Below are positions 8,500-18,271 of a stretch of DNA of 64,000 nucleotides, piece after piece. Origin of the DNA: an uncultured Clostridia bacterium (lineage in GTDB: Bacteria > Bacillota > Clostridia > Christensenellales > Aristaeellaceae). Position numbers and translations under genes: made by a program. The stretch covers positions 1-64,000 of the forward strand of contig CAKURR010000002.1 in NCBI GenBank assembly GCA_934675735.1. The letters are read 5' to 3'. The notes beneath the pieces were generated by a model that did no database searches, was not told where the DNA came from, and was given only the letters and a program-made list of their open reading frames with translations. Position 1 is the first letter of the stretch; every line of letters begins with the position of its first letter.

Positions 8500-9807
8500 A
8501 TGAAAAAACACTTTGCCCTTGTCGGCCTTCTGCTTCTGTCCGCCCTGCTGATGACGGCGTGCGCCAAGAAGCCCGCCGAAACCGCCGCGCCGACGGAAAC
8601 CGCTTCCGCCGCCTTCACGCCGAAGCTGGATACGCAAGCGGCGGTCAACCTCGAAATCGCCGGCTTCTTCGGCAACTTCGAGGCGCTCGACCAAGTTATC
8701 AACCACTTCAACGACTACTACCCCAACATCACCACCACCTACGAGCAGATTCGCTCGGATAAGATGGTCGAATACTTCAAAAACAACCCGAATATCGACG
8801 TCGTCATGACCGACGACATCAACCTCCGCTACCCCGACCAGACGGAAACCTACGTGCTCGACCAGTGCGCCGACCTGGGCGCTGCGGGCATCGCCATCGG
8901 CAACAGCGACGTGCAGGCGTTCTCCACGTTCGGGGGCAAGCTTGCGCGTGTGCCGATGAGCTATGCCGTTCGCGGCATGGTTGTCAACAAAACGCTGCTG
9001 CAAAAAGAGGGGCTGAGCGTGCCGACCAATTACGAAGAGTTCCTAGCCGTGCTCGAAGCGCTCAAGCAGAAAGGCTACACCCCGATTCAGGGGCCGGAAA
9101 GCAGCCTGTATACCAACCTGACATACAGCATGGTGATGGCCATGATCGGCAGCGACGGCGACCTGCTGGCCGCGCTGAATGCCGGCGACGCGGCTGCCGT
9201 GCAGAAGCTGACCGACGCGCTCGGCCGCGTGCAGACTTTTATCGAAAAGGGCTATATCAGCAAGGAAATCAACGACACCTATCCGGAGGATAACTACGAC
9301 GGCGCCATCATGACGTTCATGGAGGGCGACGTGCCGTTCTGGGCCTGCACGAGCGAATGTTACAGCGGCATGCGCAAGCGCGAATCCAAGTCCGAAGCGT
9401 TTAAGGCCAACCCGTTTGAGTATCAGTTCATCTTCCCGCCGATGGGCGACGCCGGCTCGTATGAATACATGGAGCCGTGGTACGGCTTCTCGGTCAACCA
9501 GAACAGCGACGCGCTCGATTACGCGCTGGAGTTTCTGCGTTTCCTCTCTACGGACAGTGAGCTGAACACGCTGGCTTCCGTCAAGGGCGTGCCCTCCATC
9601 GTCGATGACCCCGACGACACGCGCTGCGCCGATTTGAACAAGCACGAGCATGTTCAGGTTTCCTACACCAACACCGGTGCGCTGCTCAACCATGTGGAGG
9701 AATACTTCGTCATCGAGATGAAGCAGTTCGGCGAAAACGGCCCGCAGGCCGTGGTCGATGCATATGTGCAGCGCTGCGCCGATACGGCCAAGAGCATGGC
9801 GGAATAA
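8500..9807 (+). CDS. Extracellular solute-binding lipoprotein (ABC family 1, sugar type)
   Basis: 435 residues with a lipoprotein signal peptide. The lipobox is LMTAC with Cys21, followed by a Thr/Ala/Pro-rich linker, so it is anchored on the outer face of the membrane. The rest has the two-lobe fold of carbohydrate-binding proteins (FGNFEALDQVINHFNDYYP at the start; MEPWYGFSVNQNSDALDYA near the end). No ABC permease or ATPase gene lies nearby. It follows the hybrid kinase in the same direction and ends in a strong terminator, so kinase plus binding protein form a two-gene unit. It may work as a sensor partner or feed a transporter encoded elsewhere. Confidence 0.88.
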   Translation: MKKHFALVGLLLLSALLMTACAKKPAETAAPTETASAAFTPKLDTQAAVNLEIAGFFGNFEALDQVINHFNDYYPNITTTYEQIRSDKMVEYFKNNPNIDVVMTDDINLRYPDQTETYVLDQCADLGAAGIAIGNSDVQAFSTFGGKLARVPMSYAVRGMVVNKTLLQKEGLSVPTNYEEFLAVLEALKQKGYTPIQGPESSLYTNLTYSMVMAMIGSDGDLLAALNAGDAAAVQKLTDALGRVQTFIEKGYISKEINDTYPEDNYDGAIMTFMEGDVPFWACTSECYSGMRKRESKSEAFKANPFEYQFIFPPMGDAGSYEYMEPWYGFSVNQNSDALDYALEFLRFLSTDSELNTLASVKGVPSIVDDPDDTRCADLNKHEHVQVSYTNTGALLNHVEEYFVIEMKQFGENGPQAVVDAYVQRCADTAKSMAE

Positions 9808-9821
9808 ACCGGAAAAAGCAA

Positions 9822-9867
9822 GGCGGCGTTCTCCTCGGCTCGGGGAGAACGCCGCCGTTGTTTTTTT
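9822..9867 (+). terminator. Strong terminator of the kinase/binding-protein unit
   Basis: A 13-bp perfect stem (GGCGGCGTTCTCC with its complement) and a short loop are followed by GTTGTTTTTTT. Confidence 0.9.
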
Positions 9868-9985
9868 GTTGCACAATCTATAAAAATTATGGTCACTCCG
9901 ATAAGCAGGGCTAATCGAGCCTAAAAGCCCGCTGCTGTGTCTGTATTGTAGCATTTTCCCGACCGCTCGTCAACGGCGGTCGTTT

Positions 9986-10930
9986 TCATTTTTTCACAAA
10001 ATCCCGCGCGACTTCGGCGATATGCTCCGCGCACAGGCCGAACTGGCGCAGCACTTCCCACGCCGGGCCGGAGTGGCCGAACTCGTCGTTCACGCCGATG
10101 CGGCGCATCATCGTCGGGCACTTCTCACTCAGCACGCCCGCAACGGCCTCGCCCAGACCGCCGATGACGCTGTGCTCTTCACAGGTGATGACCTTGCCGC
10201 ATTCCTTCGCCGCCTTGATAACGATTTCCTCATCCAGCGGTTTGATGGTGCAGAGGTTAATCACGCGCGCGTGAATGCCCTCATCCGCCAGCACTCGAGC
10301 CGCGATGAGCGCTTCGTTGACCATCAGGCCGGTAGCGAGAATCGCCACATCGCTGCCCTCGGTCAGCTGCTCGCCCTTGCCGATTTCAAAGCGATAGTTT
10401 TCCTCGTCGTGGAAAACGGGGATAGCCAGTCGGCCGAAGCGCAGATACACCGGCCCGTCGTAGGCATAAGCCGCCTTGACCGCCGCGCGGGCTTCCACAT
10501 CATCCGCCGGGCAGAGCACGACCATGCCGGGGATGGAGCGCATCAGCGCGAAATCCTCGCAGCACTGGTGGGAGGCGCCGTCCTCGCCGACGGAAATGCC
10601 GCCGTGCGTCGCGCCGATTTTCACATTCAGGTGGGGATAGCCGACGGAGTTGCGCACCTGCTCAAACGCGCGGCCCGCCGCAAACATCGCAAAGGACGAC
10701 GCAAACGGCACAAGCCCCATCGTGGAAAGGCCCGCGGCGACGGCAATCATGTTCGCCTCGGCAATGCCGCAGTCAAAGTGACGGTCGGAAAACGCCTTGC
10801 GGAACATGCCCGTCTTGGTGGCGGCGGCCAGATCGGCGTCCAGCACGACGAGGTTGCTGTGCTCGTTGCCCAGCTCGACCAGCGCCTTGCCATAGCTCTC
10901 GCGGGTCGCAATCTTCTTTGCTTCGCTCAT
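9986..10930 (-). CDS. Transketolase, C-terminal subunit
   Basis: 314 residues covering the pyrimidine-binding domain of transketolase (GIAEANMIAVAAGLSTMGLVPF, HGGISVGEDGASHQCCED) and the C-terminal domain (TIKPLD, HSVIGGLGEAV). With the N-terminal gene just upstream (2 nt gap) it makes the two-polypeptide thiamine-diphosphate enzyme of the non-oxidative pentose phosphate pathway. Splitting the enzyme in two genes is common in Clostridia. The ribosome site of this gene lies inside the end of the upstream gene. Confidence 0.95.
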   Translation of the reverse strand: MSEAKKIATRESYGKALVELGNEHSNLVVLDADLAAATKTGMFRKAFSDRHFDCGIAEANMIAVAAGLSTMGLVPFASSFAMFAAGRAFEQVRNSVGYPHLNVKIGATHGGISVGEDGASHQCCEDFALMRSIPGMVVLCPADDVEARAAVKAAYAYDGPVYLRFGRLAIPVFHDEENYRFEIGKGEQLTEGSDVAILATGLMVNEALIAARVLADEGIHARVINLCTIKPLDEEIVIKAAKECGKVITCEEHSVIGGLGEAVAGVLSEKCPTMMRRIGVNDEFGHSGPAWEVLRQFGLCAEHIAEVARDFVKK

Positions 10931-10932
10931 GC

Positions 10933-11775
10933 TTACGCCTCCAATTCCGCCATCGCGGCGAGCAGTTCATTCATAGCCACTTCATATTCCGCGTCGTTGG
11001 GCGCTTTGCCGTGCCAATCGACGTTGTTTTCCATATAGCTCACGCCCTTGCCCTTGGTGGTGTGCATGAGAATGGCCGTCGGCTTGCCCGTGCAGGCGCG
11101 GAACGCGTTAAACGCGTTTTCGATTTCATCGTAATCGTGGCCGTTGATGGTGATGACGTTGAAGCCGAAAGCCTCCATCTTCGCATCGACGGGCGCGCTG
11201 TTCATCACCTTTTCGGTCGGGCCGTCAATCTGCAAACCGTTGAGGTCGATGATGACGCACAGGTTATCCAGCTTATAGTGCGCGGCGAACATGAAGGCTT
11301 CCCAAACCTCGCCCTCTTCGATTTCGCCGTCGCCCAGCAGGGTGTAAACGTTGATATCCTGCCCGAGGTATTTCGCGCCCTTGGCCATGCCCGCCGCGCA
11401 GGAAACGCCCTGGCCGAGCGAGCCGGTGCTCATATCCACGCCGGGCACGAGGTTCATGTTCGGGTGGCCCTGCAGATAGCTGTCCGCGTGGCGCAGCGTC
11501 GGCAGGTCGCTCACCGGAAAGAAGCCGCGGTATGCCAGCGCGCTGTAAAGGCCCGGCGCAGTGTGGCCCTTGGAGAGCACAAAGCGGTCGCGGTCGGCCT
11601 TTTTCGGCTGTCTGGGGTCGATGCGCAGCTCTTTGTTATACAGATAGGCGAACATCTCCGCCGACGAAAGGCTTCCGCCCGGATGGCCCGCCTTGGCGCC
11701 GTGCGTCGATTCGATGATACCCATGCGGATTTGGCAGGCCGCAATCGCGAGCTGCTTCTTTTCCTGATTGGTCAT
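10933..11775 (-). CDS. Transketolase, N-terminal subunit
   Basis: 280 residues corresponding to the diphosphate-binding half of transketolase. Visible signatures are SKGHTAPGLYSALAYRG, GSLGQGVSCAAGMAKGAKYL and the ThDP motif GDGEIEEGEVWEAFMFAAHYKLDN. It pairs with the downstream C-terminal subunit and is translated first. Together they move two-carbon units between ketoses and aldoses, giving anaerobes pentoses without the oxidative branch. Confidence 0.95.
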   Translation of the reverse strand: MTNQEKKQLAIAACQIRMGIIESTHGAKAGHPGGSLSSAEMFAYLYNKELRIDPRQPKKADRDRFVLSKGHTAPGLYSALAYRGFFPVSDLPTLRHADSYLQGHPNMNLVPGVDMSTGSLGQGVSCAAGMAKGAKYLGQDINVYTLLGDGEIEEGEVWEAFMFAAHYKLDNLCVIIDLNGLQIDGPTEKVMNSAPVDAKMEAFGFNVITINGHDYDEIENAFNAFRACTGKPTAILMHTTKGKGVSYMENNVDWHGKAPNDAEYEVAMNELLAAMAELEA

Positions 11776-11834
11776 AATTCCCTCCCTGATTTCGTTTCAA
11801 ACATTGCATTGCTGCGTAAGGAGCTTGTTCTATT

Positions 11835-12002
11835 TTATTTCTTTCCGGGCAGTTCGTCAAGTGCGGCGACGAGCCGGGTGATATCCACGGGCTTGGCGAT
11901 AAAGCCGTCCATGCCGGAGGCGAACACCTTCTTTTTGTCCTCATCAAACACATTGGCGGTCATGGCGGCAATCGGAATGGCGCGTTTGCAGCCTGACGTG
12001 AA
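11835..12002 (-). pseudogene. C-terminal fragment of a receiver domain (response regulator or hybrid kinase)
   Basis: An open stretch of 55 codons with no start codon, closed upstream by an in-frame TGA at 12003-12005. It encodes the last third of a receiver domain: IPIAAMTANVFDEDKKKVFA, then SGMDGFIAKPVDITRLVAAL and a normal end. The same region of the kinase at 6266-8458 reads IPIAAMTADAFAEDMQACLD, so this is probably a relic of a related hybrid kinase or regulator. The rest of the gene is absent. I see no other gene between 11776 and 12210. Confidence 0.85.
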
Positions 12003-12210
12003 TCATTTCCTTCCTTGTGGCATACGAATCTCATTATCCATACAAAATTATGATATAACTTTATGCCTTTTCCGTCAAGAAAAATTTGCGCGTTTTGTTC
12101 GGCACTGACCGTACTTCTGGCCGTACTTTTTGAAAAAAGGAAATCCCCTTTTTGCCGCGAATATAAACCGTATGATTTCCCGCTTCGGCGGGCGAAAGGA
12201 GCGATTCATC

Positions 12211-12624
12211 ATGGATCAACTGAGTGAAGGCATGCGCAAACTGATTTTGGCCGGTATCGGCGCGGTCGCCGCGACGAAAGAGAAGTCCGAAGTCATTTTG
12301 GACGAGCTGGTGAAGAAGGGCGAGCTGACCGTCGAGCAGGGCAAGGTGCTCAACGAAGAACTCAAGCACAATATCAAGGACGCGATTCGCGAAAACGTGA
12401 CGCTGCACGTCGTCACGCCGGAGGAAGCCTACGGCGGCGCGAACGACGATGAAGAAGCGGAAGAAGAAAACGGCGACGACACCGCCGATTTCGTCATGGA
12501 TGCGGTGGACAGCCTGACCGACGAGCAGCTTGCCGCGCTCAAGGCCCGCATCGCCGAGCGTGAAAAAGCCGCCGCCCCCGCCGAAGAAGCTCCCAAATCA
12601 ACAGAAGAAAAGACCGAGGAATAA
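12211..12624 (+). CDS. Phasin-like coiled-coil protein upstream of the UbiB-like kinase
   Basis: 137 residues from ATG 12211, chosen because GAAAGGAG sits 10 nt upstream; an upstream in-frame ATG at 12130 has no such site. The N-terminal half resembles phasins and polyhydroxyalkanoate granule proteins (GMRKLILAGIGAVAATKEKS, then VKKGELTVEQGKVLNEEL). A long acidic stretch and an Ala/Glu/Lys-rich tail follow. It lies 3 nt before the UbiB-like gene. A PHA role is not supported here, since no PHA genes are visible; it may assist the membrane kinase. Confidence 0.75.
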   Translation: MDQLSEGMRKLILAGIGAVAATKEKSEVILDELVKKGELTVEQGKVLNEELKHNIKDAIRENVTLHVVTPEEAYGGANDDEEAEEENGDDTADFVMDAVDSLTDEQLAALKARIAEREKAAAPAEEAPKSTEEKTEE

Positions 12625-12627
12625 CCG

Positions 12628-14211
<1,584 letters not shown>

Positions 14212-14217
14212 ACGATT

Positions 14218-14294
14218 GGGGGCTTTGCCCCAAACCCCACCGGAAACCTGAGGTTTCCGGCCTTCCCGTTTCATGTTTCGCTGCGCGAACCATG
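14218..14294 (+). repeat. Hairpin element, copy 1 (downstream of the UbiB-like gene)
   Basis: Hairpin 1 is GGGGC-TTT-GCCCC (14219-14231). After AAACCCCA, hairpin 2 is CCGGAAACC-TGA-GGTTTCCGG (14240-14260). After CCTTCCC, hairpin 3 has arms TCATGTTTCGC and GCGAACCATGA (14272-14294). It begins 7 nt after the stop codon. The same order, joining sequences and loop triplets recur at five other places in this window. Confidence 0.8.
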
Positions 14295-14357
14295 ACATGA
14301 TATGAAGTTCTCTTCTTCCCCTATCCTAAAAGAATCCGAAAATTCGCATATAACCGC

Positions 14358-14393
14358 CCATGCCTCTTCTTAGGCATGGGCGGCTGTTTTACT
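14358..14393 (+). terminator. Hairpin terminator between convergent genes
   Basis: GCCCATGCC and GGCATGGGC form a 9-bp stem, followed by GGCTGTTTTAC. It lies after repeat copy 1 and touches the end of the convergent gene at 14389. Confidence 0.6.
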
Positions 14394-15234
14394 GCGGTGC
14401 ATCCATCATCGCGCATTCCATGCGGCTGAGGCTTCGCGCCGCCTGCTCGCAAAACGCGTTCAGGCCGCTCTGCCGCGCGTCCTCGGGCAGGGCGACGTAT
14501 TCCCTGAGCAGCGCCGCCATGCCGCTCGCTTCGCTTTGCAGATGCTCAAAGCGCTTCTGCTCGTCATCCAGCGCAATGCGCAGCATGTCGCACCGCGCGC
14601 CCAGCCTGTCCGCCTTGCGCTGCGCGTCGTCGTTCCCCACCGGCCGCGCCATTGCCCGCGCCAGCAGATAATCCAGCGCTTCAAATAATTGCCCGATATG
14701 CGCGTCGCCGCTTTCCTGCGCGCGCTCTTTGAGCTGCGCCAGCTCCGTCCCGCTCTCCCCCTTGGCGTATGGGCTGACATAGGCGCGTCCCTGCTCGCTC
14801 AGCCGCTCCATCACGCGGCGAACCAGTTCCGGCCGCGTGCGCACCGTGGAGCGATATTTGTTCTGGTAGCGCAGCATCCGCGTTCGGTCGCCGTCCGCCA
14901 GCTTGCGCACACACGCGCGGACGCTCATGCCCTGTGCCTTCGCGGTGAGCACCTGCTCCACCAGCCGCTCCACCTCTTCCGGCGTGAAGGTTTCAAACGG
15001 CGTCGCCCGCGCGCCGCCGCTTCCCTGCCCCGCGCGCACCTGCGCATAATAAAAGTTGCGGATGCTGTTGGGCTTGCGCCCCAGCTGGCGGCTCATCCGC
15101 TCGAATACGCTGCGCAGCGACTCGCCGCTCTGTTCCGCCGCCGCGATGCTCTGCTGCAGGGCGTCGATTTCCTGCTTCTGCCAACCGCCGTGTGGCCCGC
15201 GAATCGGCCGCGCCGCCTGCATGGTGACTTCCAT
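14389..15234 (-). CDS. Putative DNA-binding protein with SANT/Myb-like N-terminus (RsfA-like)
   Basis: 281 residues from ATG 15234 (GAGGAGGGG upstream; a second ATG lies at 15222). The first 55 residues (GGWQKQEIDALQQSI to KPNSIRNFYYAQVR) look like the Myb/SANT-type helix-turn-helix of RsfA-like sporulation regulators, and a second helical block follows (FTPEEVERLVEQVLTAKAQG). The C-terminal half is charged and probably coiled coil. It ends convergently with the UbiB-like gene. I know no exact function; a transcription factor is the best reading. Confidence 0.6.
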   Translation of the reverse strand: MEVTMQAARPIRGPHGGWQKQEIDALQQSIAAAEQSGESLRSVFERMSRQLGRKPNSIRNFYYAQVRAGQGSGGARATPFETFTPEEVERLVEQVLTAKAQGMSVRACVRKLADGDRTRMLRYQNKYRSTVRTRPELVRRVMERLSEQGRAYVSPYAKGESGTELAQLKERAQESGDAHIGQLFEALDYLLARAMARPVGNDDAQRKADRLGARCDMLRIALDDEQKRFEHLQSEASGMAALLREYVALPEDARQSGLNAFCEQAARSLSRMECAMMDAPQ

Positions 15235-15537
15235 CTTGCCTGTCCCCTCCTCTTTCTTGACCCGAACCAAAGCGCCTTTCCGCCCTTCCGTTCGGATACA
15301 GGGTTCACGTTGATGCAGTATTTTATACGGCACGCCGCTGCTTTTTTCTTTTCCCAAGGCCGTCCGTCTCTTCGTTTGTCGCTATCAGTGTATGAACAAC
15401 CGCGCCCGCGCATGACGCGCCCATTGCCTAAGCGGCAAATTTGCGATATAATAGCAAATATATGGGGTTCGGGAAGAAAAGCTCGCCCCCGTTCGTTTTG
15501 GTTTTTAGAAGATTTTTCCCCATGTTCGGAGGACTGC

Positions 15538-16395
15538 ATGAAAAAACGGATATTTCTGCTCGTGCTGACGGCGCTTTTGCTGCTCTGCGCGGCGGCGCTG
15601 GGCGAAACGAATACACAGGTCAAGCACTATCTCATGCTTGGCGAGGACGGCTACGCGGATCAGGTGACCGATGACGCGCGCACGGATACCATCGTGCTCG
15701 TGTCGCTGGATACGAAGTATAACCGCGTCATCTTGACCTCGATTCTGCGCGACAGCAAAATCAATAACCCGCGCGGCAACGAGACAAAAATCAACCTGCT
15801 CTATAAAAAACACGGCTTCGACGGTATCATCTCCTGTCTGGAGCGCGAACTCGATATCGAAATCGAAGGCGCGATTCTCGTCAATTTTGAAAACGTCAAG
15901 CCCGTCATCGACGCGCTGGGCGGCGTGGATATCGAAATCGACCAGAACGAATACCTCGCCATCCGCAGCATCCTGCTGGGGAAGGACCCCAATATGCCCG
16001 ACGGCCCCGGCCTTGTCCATATGACCGGCCGCATCGCGCTGGCCTATATGCGCGCCCGCGCGACGGGCTCCGGCGGCGACTTCGCCCGAACCGAGCGCCA
16101 GAGAAAGGTCGTCAGCCAGCTGTTCGATAAGTGCCGCAGTCTTTCGCTGCTGGAACTGGTCGGCCTGTATAACGAGGTCTCCTCCGGCATGAAGATGAGC
16201 CTTTCGGCGATGGATATCCTCAACGTACTCTCGCAGGGCTATACCCTGATGACCTCCGGCGCGGATTTCGTGGAATTTCGGATTCCGCAGGACGGTACGT
16301 ATTCCTATGGAAGCGTCGGCTCGTCCTCCGTGCTCGATGTCCGCTGGAAAACCAATCGAACCCGCTTCCATGCCCTGCTGGATAATGAACAGTGA
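15538..16395 (+). CDS. LytR-CpsA-Psr (LCP) family envelope protein
   Basis: 285 residues from ATG 15538 behind GGAGG. A signal anchor (residues 4-20) precedes an LCP domain: ARTDTIVLVSLD, the strand with ILRDSKI, LVNFENVKPVIDALGGVDIE, and the phosphate-binding arginines in RTERQRKVV. LCP enzymes transfer undecaprenyl-linked glycopolymers onto peptidoglycan outside the cell. It is followed in the same direction by a CapA-like gene, which suggests a surface-polymer unit. It is short for the family and lacks an extended cytoplasmic tail. Confidence 0.9.
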   Translation: MKKRIFLLVLTALLLLCAAALGETNTQVKHYLMLGEDGYADQVTDDARTDTIVLVSLDTKYNRVILTSILRDSKINNPRGNETKINLLYKKHGFDGIISCLERELDIEIEGAILVNFENVKPVIDALGGVDIEIDQNEYLAIRSILLGKDPNMPDGPGLVHMTGRIALAYMRARATGSGGDFARTERQRKVVSQLFDKCRSLSLLELVGLYNEVSSGMKMSLSAMDILNVLSQGYTLMTSGADFVEFRIPQDGTYSYGSVGSSSVLDVRWKTNRTRFHALLDNEQ

Positions 16396-16444
16396 CGTAA
16401 AACCGCCGCAAACCCTTTTCCATCGATACATAAGGAGTTCAACC

Positions 16445-17608
16445 ATGTTGAAACACTTCACCGCCGCTTTCGCGGCTTTTCTCTTCCTCTTCCCCCTCTC
16501 CGCTTCCGCCGAATCGCTCGACCTCTCCCAGCTCGGCAATATCGAAGAAGCCGAACAGTGGGAAGAACGCGCGTGGTATCAGCGTGAGGACGGCACCGAT
16601 TGGCGCATGCAGGACGACGGCTCCGTTATCGTCACGATTTCCGCGACGGGCGATGTGACCATCGGCGGCGACACGCGCAAGAGCGGCAAGAGCATCTTCG
16701 ATAAACAACTCGCTCAGGAAGAGCTCGGGCTGGATTTCCCGCTCTCCAATGTCAAAAGCATCTTCGAGGCGGATGATATGACGCTCGTCAACTTTGAGGG
16801 CACGCTGACCAACACCAAAAGCGCGACGAAAAACACCTATTCCTTCGCCGCGCCGCCCGAATACGTGCAGGTGCTGACCTCCGCGAGCGTGGAAGCCGTC
16901 AGTCTGGAAAACAACCACGTCATGGACCATGGAACGGCAGGTTATCAGGATACCTGTGACACGCTGGCCGCTGCCGGCATCGCATACAGCGGCCACCTCG
17001 GCGCCTCCATGTTCACGACGGACACGGGCGTGAAAATCGGCATGCTGGCCTATCAGACCTTCAACGGCAATTACAAAAACATCTACGCCTCCATCGAGGG
17101 CGACATTCAGGCGCTGCGTGACGCAGGCTGCGCGCTGGTCATCGTCTCTTACCACTGGGGCGACGAAAAGGATTACGTGCCCAACGAGCGTCAGGTGCCG
17201 CTCGGGCGCGCAACCATCGATGCGGGCGCGGATTTGGTCATCGGCCACCACAGCCACCGCATGAACCCGATTGAGCTTTACAAGGGCAAATACATCTGCT
17301 ATTCGCTGGGCAACTTCTCCTTTGCGGGCAACGCCAAGCCCGAGGATATGGACACCTACATCTTCCAGCAGCGCTTCCGCGTCTATCCCGACGGCACAGC
17401 GGAAAACGCCGATATGCGGATTATCCCCTGCTCAATTTCCTCCCAGAAAAAGGTCAACGATTTCAAACCTACCCCGAAGGACGCCGACGGCGCAGCCGCG
17501 CTGCTGACCAGACTCGATGAACTGAACGCCAAGTTTGAAAAGGCGTTTTCCAAGACGGGAGTCATGGCCGTTTCGCCGTATCGGACGGAGTGGGAGAAGG
17601 CATATTGA
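16445..17608 (+). CDS. CapA-family protein (metallophosphatase-like, capsule type), exported
   Basis: 387 residues with a clear signal peptide (residues 1-22, cleaved near SASAES). It carries the PGA_cap signatures: SATGDVTIGG, VNFEGTLTNT, SLENNHVMDHG, VSYHWGDE, VIGHHSHRMNPIE and YSLGNFSF. These map onto metal ligands of a calcineurin-like fold. Such proteins are linked with poly-gamma-glutamate or capsule synthesis, but the other cap genes are absent here. The ribosome site is AAGGAG. A terminator closes the unit. Confidence 0.9.
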   Translation: MLKHFTAAFAAFLFLFPLSASAESLDLSQLGNIEEAEQWEERAWYQREDGTDWRMQDDGSVIVTISATGDVTIGGDTRKSGKSIFDKQLAQEELGLDFPLSNVKSIFEADDMTLVNFEGTLTNTKSATKNTYSFAAPPEYVQVLTSASVEAVSLENNHVMDHGTAGYQDTCDTLAAAGIAYSGHLGASMFTTDTGVKIGMLAYQTFNGNYKNIYASIEGDIQALRDAGCALVIVSYHWGDEKDYVPNERQVPLGRATIDAGADLVIGHHSHRMNPIELYKGKYICYSLGNFSFAGNAKPEDMDTYIFQQRFRVYPDGTAENADMRIIPCSISSQKKVNDFKPTPKDADGAAALLTRLDELNAKFEKAFSKTGVMAVSPYRTEWEKAY

Positions 17609-17625
17609 CAGCAACCGAATTAATT

Positions 17626-17657
17626 TCCACCAGCATAGCTGGTGGATTTCTTTTTCC
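17626..17657 (+). terminator. Terminator after the LCP-CapA pair
   Basis: TTTCCACCAGC-ATA-GCTGGTGGATTT is followed by CTTTTTCC. Confidence 0.85.
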
Positions 17658-17744
17658 TTGAAAATACCCCCAAGGCCAGTGTTGGGGGGTACATATCACA
17701 GATTTTCCGCCCGAAGGAGCGTATTTTTATTTAGACTTTCGGCC

Positions 17745-18104
17745 TTATTCCCCTGCCGCCGCTTCCGCCTCGGGGCTTACCGTCTCCGTGACGGGCGCAT
17801 TGGCGTATTCATCCGAATGGCGGCTCTTATAAATCGGGTACACCGCCAGCAGCAGGATTGCGATAAACGCCGCGAGCGCCACGGCGGCCAGCACGCGCTT
17901 ATGCGGCGGCGTCGGCTTGAGCTGAATCATCGGGATTTCCAGCAGCGCACAGATGGCTTCGCACTGTTCGGGCGTCGGCTCGGCGCGATCGCTTTCCCAC
18001 CGGGCAACAAGCTTACGCGAAACGCCCAGCGCCTGCGCAAATTCGTCCCGCGTCATCTGTTTTTCTCTTCTTGCGGCGCTGAGCCGCTCGGAAAATGTCG
18101 TCAT
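17745..18104 (-). CDS. XRE-type helix-turn-helix protein with one membrane helix
   Basis: 119 residues. Residues 1-65 form an XRE DNA-binding domain (LSAARREKQMTRDEFAQALG, then VSRKLVARWESD). After a Pro-rich linker there is one membrane helix (LAAVALAAFIAILLLAVYPI), then a short acidic tail outside. I chose ATG 18104 because AAGGAA has the better distance to it than to the upstream GTG at 18110. It may act as a membrane-bound regulator. No partner gene is obvious. Confidence 0.8.
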   Translation of the reverse strand: MTTFSERLSAARREKQMTRDEFAQALGVSRKLVARWESDRAEPTPEQCEAICALLEIPMIQLKPTPPHKRVLAAVALAAFIAILLLAVYPIYKSRHSDEYANAPVTETVSPEAEAAAGE

Positions 18105-18200
18105 GGTCACAGTTCCTTTTCTGTCGGTTTGAAGGATTGAATCATCGCTTGACTTCTAAGCATCAGTATACCCGTTTTGTATATGCGGCGCAAGGGCGTA

Positions 18201-18247
18201 AAACACAAAACCGCCCGTCCGCTTCCTTTTTCGGCAAACGGACGGGC
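18201..18247 (-). terminator. Terminator of the nfnA-nfnB operon
   Basis: On the minus strand GCCCGTCCG and CGGACGGGC pair, followed by GGTTTTGTGTTTT. Confidence 0.7.
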
Positions 18248-18271
18248 AGTTGATGAATCTACACGCAGGGG

